The position numbers and the translations under genes are program-made. A stretch of 19,946 bases of DNA from Pirellulales bacterium (GTDB lineage: Bacteria; Planctomycetota; Planctomycetia; Pirellulales; JAICIG01), in NCBI GenBank assembly GCA_025924495.1, contig JAICIG010000100.1, forward strand, positions 1-19,946, read 5' to 3'. Below the pieces are notes generated by a model. The model saw only the letters and a list, made by a program, of their open reading frames with translations. It was not told the DNA's origin and searched no databases. Shown piece by piece: positions 16,712 to 19,946 of this stretch; position 1 is the stretch's first letter, and every line of letters starts with the position of its first letter.

Positions 16712-17479
16712 TCAACGCACGTCGGGCGGACGAGGTTCGTCGGATGGCGCGAGCCCAAACAAGAAGTGCATCAGATCGCGGGTTCCCAGCGTAGAAGGGC
16801 TGGTGAACAGTTCGCCCGCGTCGTATCCGGCGGCCTGCCCTTGCTGCAATGCGAAGGCTCGCACGCGCTGGATAACGTGTGCTTTGGCCGGCGGAAATTG
16901 CGTCTGGTAACACTGGATGCTGGCGATTTTCGCGTCCAAGGTATCGGCGATATCAACGACGAGATGTCCTGCTCCATCCGGCAGACCCAGCGAGCGGAAG
17001 GCGAGCGAATAATACAAGTGGGCGGGGATGGTGTGGACCGGCAGTCGCTCGAAGAACTCGTCCCATTTCGACAACCGCGAATAGAAGATGGCGGCGTCGG
17101 TAATCTGCATTGCTTGCCAGTGGTCGGGGGATGCCATGGGGGTCTTTTCGCCGAAGCCTAGCACTAGCTTGGGGCGGTAGCGGCGAAATTCCTTGGCCAA
17201 CGCCACGCGCACTTCAAAGCCGTCGAACAGTCTGCGGTTTGAGAAGCCGAGCTGAATGCGGGTGTGTACCCCTAGCGTTTCAGCCGCTTGCTTCGCCTCG
17301 GCCAGACGCACTTCTGGTCCGGGCGACAAAGGCGTTGGCTCTCCGTCAGTCAGGTCGACGATGCCCACTCGATAACCCTGCCGCACCAACTTGGCCAAGG
17401 TACCGCCACAGGCAATCTCCACGTCGTCCGGATGGGCCCCTACGGCGATCACGTCCAAGTGTTGCGATTCAGAGGGCAT
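16712..17479 (-). CDS. bshB1: PIG-L family deacetylase, BshB1-like (bacillithiol pathway type)
   Basis: A 255-residue protein from ATG 17479; the ribosome binding site is weak. It matches the LmbE/PIG-L zinc deacetylase family: [14 protein letters not shown] with His16, Asp18 and Asp19, and SPDHW with His120. Features shared with bacillithiol enzyme BshB1 are DLTDGEPT, an [16 protein letters not shown] helix, [22 protein letters not shown] and a final TRDLM. BshB1 removes acetyl from GlcNAc-malate on the way to bacillithiol. The family's usual HPDH reads SPDH here, so the first His is replaced by Ser while the zinc-binding His is kept. No other bsh gene is in the window, so a different acetyl-sugar substrate is possible. 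It lies 47 bases from the convergent gene ending at 16664. Confidence 0.85.
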   Translation of the reverse strand: MPSESQHLDVIAVGAHPDDVEIACGGTLAKLVRQGYRVGIVDLTDGEPTPLSPGPEVRLAEAKQAAETLGVHTRIQLGFSNRRLFDGFEVRVALAKEFRRYRPKLVLGFGEKTPMASPDHWQAMQITDAAIFYSRLSKWDEFFERLPVHTIPAHLYYSLAFRSLGLPDGAGHLVVDIADTLDAKIASIQCYQTQFPPAKAHVIQRVRAFALQQGQAAGYDAGELFTSPSTLGTRDLMHFLFGLAPSDEPRPPDVR

Positions 17480-17621
17480 TGAACTCTAGCTTGGCTGAAG
17501 GGAACGGGGCGTGCGCGATAAGGCGAGACTCGAAAGCGAGACCCACTAGATGCCGATTTGCCCCGTTCGGTGCGAAGAAATTCCACATGCTCTTGCGCAA
17601 AACTAATTAGTACACCAATCG

Positions 17622-17711
17622 CTGTAGGGAACGCCCTCAGTGGCGTTCCGCGAATCGCCAAAAACGTCGATTAGCAATTCACGGAACGCCACTGAGCGTG
17701 TTCCCTAACAG
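17622..17711. repeat. REPIN-like pair of inverted hairpin repeats
   Basis: Two arms, 17622-17655 (34 bases) and 17677-17711 (35 bases), are near-perfect inverted copies with one indel and about four differences; 21 bases separate them. Each arm is itself a palindrome: GGAACGCC-CTCAGT-GGCGTTCC (17628-17649) has an 8-base stem, and the right arm holds a degenerate form (17683-17704). It lies between the cobL stop and the deacetylase start, both on the minus strand. It has no T-run, so a simple terminator is less likely than an extragenic repeat or small MITE. No clear target-site duplication was seen. Confidence 0.75.
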
Positions 17712-17763
17712 AATTCATGCGATTCTCCTTGATTCGCGCTCGAACAGTATCGCCACGTCTCCT

Positions 17764-19008
17764 TCAAGCCGGCTTGACAATCGAGAGCAGAAAGGTCGGG
17801 TTCAAGGCGTCGAATCGCACGCGTTCGAGTTGGTAAGTCCCTCGCGCAAGGTTGATCATCCAGACCTTGACGTCGCCGCGGCGATGGAGCGTGGCGTGCA
17901 GCTCCGCGAGGTTCTCGATGCTTCCCACGTTCGCCACCAGGCGGCCGCCGGGACGCAAGCGGTCGAAGGCCTGGTCTGCCAGTTGACTGATCTCTCGCCC
18001 GCTGCCGCCGACGAAGATGCTGTCGGGATCGGGCAAGTTCCGCCAGGCTTCTGGAGCACGGCCCAAAATGGGCATGAGATTGACGACGCCGAACTTTTCA
18101 GCGTTCTGCTGAATCAGGCTGAAATCGTCCGCATCCATTTCAATCGCAAAGGTCTTGCCGGCCGAGGCAAGCTGTGCGGCTTCGATCGCGACCGAGCCGC
18201 TGCCAGCGCCGATGTCCCAGACAGTGCTGGTTGGCCCCAGATCCATTTCGGCCAAGGCCATCGATCGTACCTCGGCGGGCGTGAGCAAGCCTTTTTTGGG
18301 CTTCGTCTGTAGAAACGCTTCGTCGGGATTGCCGAAGATGCGCCGGCCAATTTTTTCGCTCGGGCGATCCGGAGCTCCCGGCCGGCGCACGAGAATCATG
18401 ACATTGAGCGGAGAGAATTCCTGCTCCGCCAGTTCCTTGAGCTCGCCTTGAGTCACGCGTTCGTCGGGCGAGCCAAGATTCTCACAAATATAAGCGTGAA
18501 AGTAGTCGATTTTTCGATCGAGCAGGGCTTTTGCCACCGCAGCCGGCGGCGAACTTTCGCTGGTAAACAGCCCTACCTTTTCGGCCGTACGGATCTTTTC
18601 GATGACATGTTCCAGCGGATGGCTGCCAAGATTGGTGAGGTAGGCTTCTTCCCAGCTCTCTTTAACCCGGGCAAAAGCTAACTGCATGCTGCTGACGTGC
18701 GGCACGACTTCAAAGCGGTCTTTACCGAGCTTGTCGCACAGATAGCGGGCCATGCCATAAAACAACGGATCGCCAGAGACCAGCACGACCGTGCGTTTAT
18801 TCTTGGCAGCCGTCAATTGGGCGACTGTTTGGTCCAGATTGGCGCCCACGATCAGCCGCTCGGCCGACGAGCGAGGCACGCGCGCCAGCGAATACTCGGC
18901 GCCAACGAGTAATTCCGCCTGTTCGATTAATTGGCGGGCGTTAGCGGTTAGCCCGTCCAGACCATCGTCGCCAATGCCGATGACATGAATTTTTTCCGCA
19001 GTGGCCAA
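17764..19008 (-). CDS. cobL: Precorrin-6Y C5,15-methyltransferase (decarboxylating), CbiE-CbiT fusion
   Basis: The enzyme adds two methyl groups from S-adenosylmethionine to precorrin-6Y and removes the acetate side-chain carboxyl during cobalamin ring synthesis. The N-terminal half (to about residue 210) is CbiE-like: KIHVIGIGDDGLDGL, VGAEY and VSGDPLFYGMARYL. The C-terminal half is CbiT-like: KKGLLTPAEVRSMAL, WDIGAGSGSVAIEAA (SAM-binding loop, near residue 265), FVGGSGRE and RPGGRLVANV. The total of 414 residues fits the fused CobL form. There is no ATG near the start; TTG at 19008 gives a five-residue leader before the first strand and has GGAAAG about 11 bases upstream, while TTG at 19056 would add 16 residues. 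No other cobalamin gene is visible. Confidence 0.92.
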   Translation of the reverse strand: MATAEKIHVIGIGDDGLDGLTANARQLIEQAELLVGAEYSLARVPRSSAERLIVGANLDQTVAQLTAAKNKRTVVLVSGDPLFYGMARYLCDKLGKDRFEVVPHVSSMQLAFARVKESWEEAYLTNLGSHPLEHVIEKIRTAEKVGLFTSESSPPAAVAKALLDRKIDYFHAYICENLGSPDERVTQGELKELAEQEFSPLNVMILVRRPGAPDRPSEKIGRRIFGNPDEAFLQTKPKKGLLTPAEVRSMALAEMDLGPTSTVWDIGAGSGSVAIEAAQLASAGKTFAIEMDADDFSLIQQNAEKFGVVNLMPILGRAPEAWRNLPDPDSIFVGGSGREISQLADQAFDRLRPGGRLVANVGSIENLAELHATLHRRGDVKVWMINLARGTYQLERVRFDALNPTFLLSIVKPA

Positions 19009-19289
19009 AACGGGGTTCGCTTTCCGTTCGAGGTGCCTAGTCGCCAATCGCCGCAAGAGCGCCGATTTTACGCCTGCTGCGGCAATTCGTGCAACCGGCG
19101 CGGCCAGTGGCGCCGTTGAGGTGACGTGAATACCAAGGTCGACGTGCGTGGCATCGATGGCAGCTTCGTGCCGCCGCGCCCGGGAGGCCTGCCGGCCATC
19201 GGCTGGCTTGAATGCCGCCGACCCCTGCGGTACAAACGCTCAGATTGCCCGCTTCAAAAACCTTCTTTCCATCGCACGCGATTGCACCT

Positions 19290-19946
19290 ATGGCTCGTAT
19301 CCTGGTTACTCCCTCGGTCATCAAGCACCAACCCGGCCCTTATCGCGATGTGCTGGAACAAGCGGGCTTTGAGGTCGCATATCCGACGGCGAAACTCTCC
19401 GAATCGGTGGCCGACCCGGAATTATTATTGAGCCAACTGGAAGGCGCCACGGGCGTGTTGGCCGGCAGCGAGATTTACAATCGCGAGGTGCTCTCGCGAA
19501 CTAAGGTTCGCGTCATCGCGCGGATGGGCGTCGGTTATGATGCGATCGACATACCTGCAGCCAGCGACTACGGGATTCTGGTGACCACCGTTCCCGGCAC
19601 CAACCAGCATTCCGTCGCCGAGCAAACCATTGCTTTGTTGCTCGGCGTCTTTCGCGGCTTCCCCGGACGAGACCAGGAAGTTCGTTCGGGCGTCTGGAAG
19701 CGGCGGGCATTGCCGCGCCTGGCGGGGCGAACGATTGGGCTCGTAGGTCTAGGCCGCATTGGGCAGGCGGTCGTGCCGCGGGCCATCGGCTTGGGTTTGA
19801 AGGTCATCGCTTACGATCCGTTTCCTAATGAATCATTTGCCGGCCTGCATGGCGTGAAGCTCTGCGGTCTCGACGAGCTGCTGGCCGAGGCGGACATTGT
19901 CAGCCTGCATTCTCCTTGCACTCCGGAAACGACCAACCTGATCAAT
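19290..19946 (+). CDS. D-2-hydroxyacid dehydrogenase, phosphoglycerate dehydrogenase-like (3' end cut by window)
   Basis: The frame is open from ATG 19290 to the edge, 219 codons with no stop. MARILVTPSVI starts the substrate-binding domain; ARMGVGYDAID and VTTVPGTNQHSVAEQTIALLLG are the family's hinge and substrate-loop signatures, and RTIGLVGLGRIGQAV carries the NAD-binding GLGRIG at residues 153-158, followed by AYDPF with the Asp that selects NAD. The catalytic Arg, Glu and His lie beyond the window. Close relatives oxidise 3-phosphoglycerate in the first step of serine synthesis, but other hydroxyacids are possible. There is no clear ribosome binding site. It is divergent from cobL with about 280 bases between. 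Confidence 0.92.
   Translation, partial: MARILVTPSVIKHQPGPYRDVLEQAGFEVAYPTAKLSESVADPELLLSQLEGATGVLAGSEIYNREVLSRTKVRVIARMGVGYDAIDIPAASDYGILVTTVPGTNQHSVAEQTIALLLGVFRGFPGRDQEVRSGVWKRRALPRLAGRTIGLVGLGRIGQAVVPRAIGLGLKVIAYDPFPNESFAGLHGVKLCGLDELLAEADIVSLHSPCTPETTNLIN

Noticed and set aside
17622..17711. CRISPR array
   Set aside because: Only two arms in inverted orientation, with no regular direct repeats or spacers and no cas gene.
19037..19324. 95-residue minus-strand frame between cobL and the dehydrogenase
   Set aside because: Overlaps the start of the dehydrogenase gene on the other strand, has no family features and is Cys/Arg-rich as expected of a shadow frame.

Overview
The window looks like the chromosome of a planctomycete, probably of the Pirellulales type, with high GC content. 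Three protein types point there: a 1004-residue propeller/HEAT/cytochrome c protein of the Pirellula-Verrucomicrobium group, a surface protein starting with a basic stretch and a LEDR motif instead of a classical signal peptide, and a long TPR protein with a sugar-transferase-like end. No rRNA, tRNA, CRISPR array or transposase gene was seen. I assign thirteen protein genes; two run off the window edges.

Layout. 1-1145 (-): 3'-truncated TPR protein. 1146-1588: divergent non-coding gap. 1589-3889 (+): surface protein with five WGDG-type Ig/PKD-like repeats and four DUF4214-like units. 3974-9582 (-): four genes in the same direction, read from the right as secreted cyclophilin, cold-shock-domain protein, PLP trans-sulfuration enzyme and secreted heme-binding dehydrogenase-like protein. 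9583-9931: divergent gap with a palindrome over a possible -10 box. 9932-10999 (+) and 11083-12135 (-): a convergent pair, cyanophycinase and isoaspartyl peptidase, both with export signals. 12242-13993 (-): prfB (release factor 2), whose reading frame requires a +1 shift at CTT TGA C, and a hypothetical gene coupled to it by a GTGA overlap. 14268-16664 (+): a membrane protein that appears to join TIGR03546-like and TIGR03545-like domains. 16712-17479 (-): BshB1/PIG-L-type deacetylase. 17622-17711: paired inverted hairpins (REPIN-like). 17764-19008 (-): CobL (CbiE-CbiT fusion) of cobalamin synthesis. 19290 to the edge (+): D-2-hydroxyacid dehydrogenase resembling phosphoglycerate dehydrogenase.

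How the genes may work together. The clearest functional pairing is cyanophycinase plus isoaspartyl peptidase. The first family cuts cyanophycin to beta-Asp-Arg and the second family can split that dipeptide. With both apparently exported and no synthetase in view, this suggests breakdown of polymer from outside the cell. The prfB, hypothetical and isoaspartyl peptidase genes lie head to tail on one strand. The other genes are mostly housekeeping or single members of pathways whose other genes are outside the window.

Limits: family calls rest on reading motifs, with no database search. Start sites were chosen from ribosome binding sites, signal peptides and overlaps.
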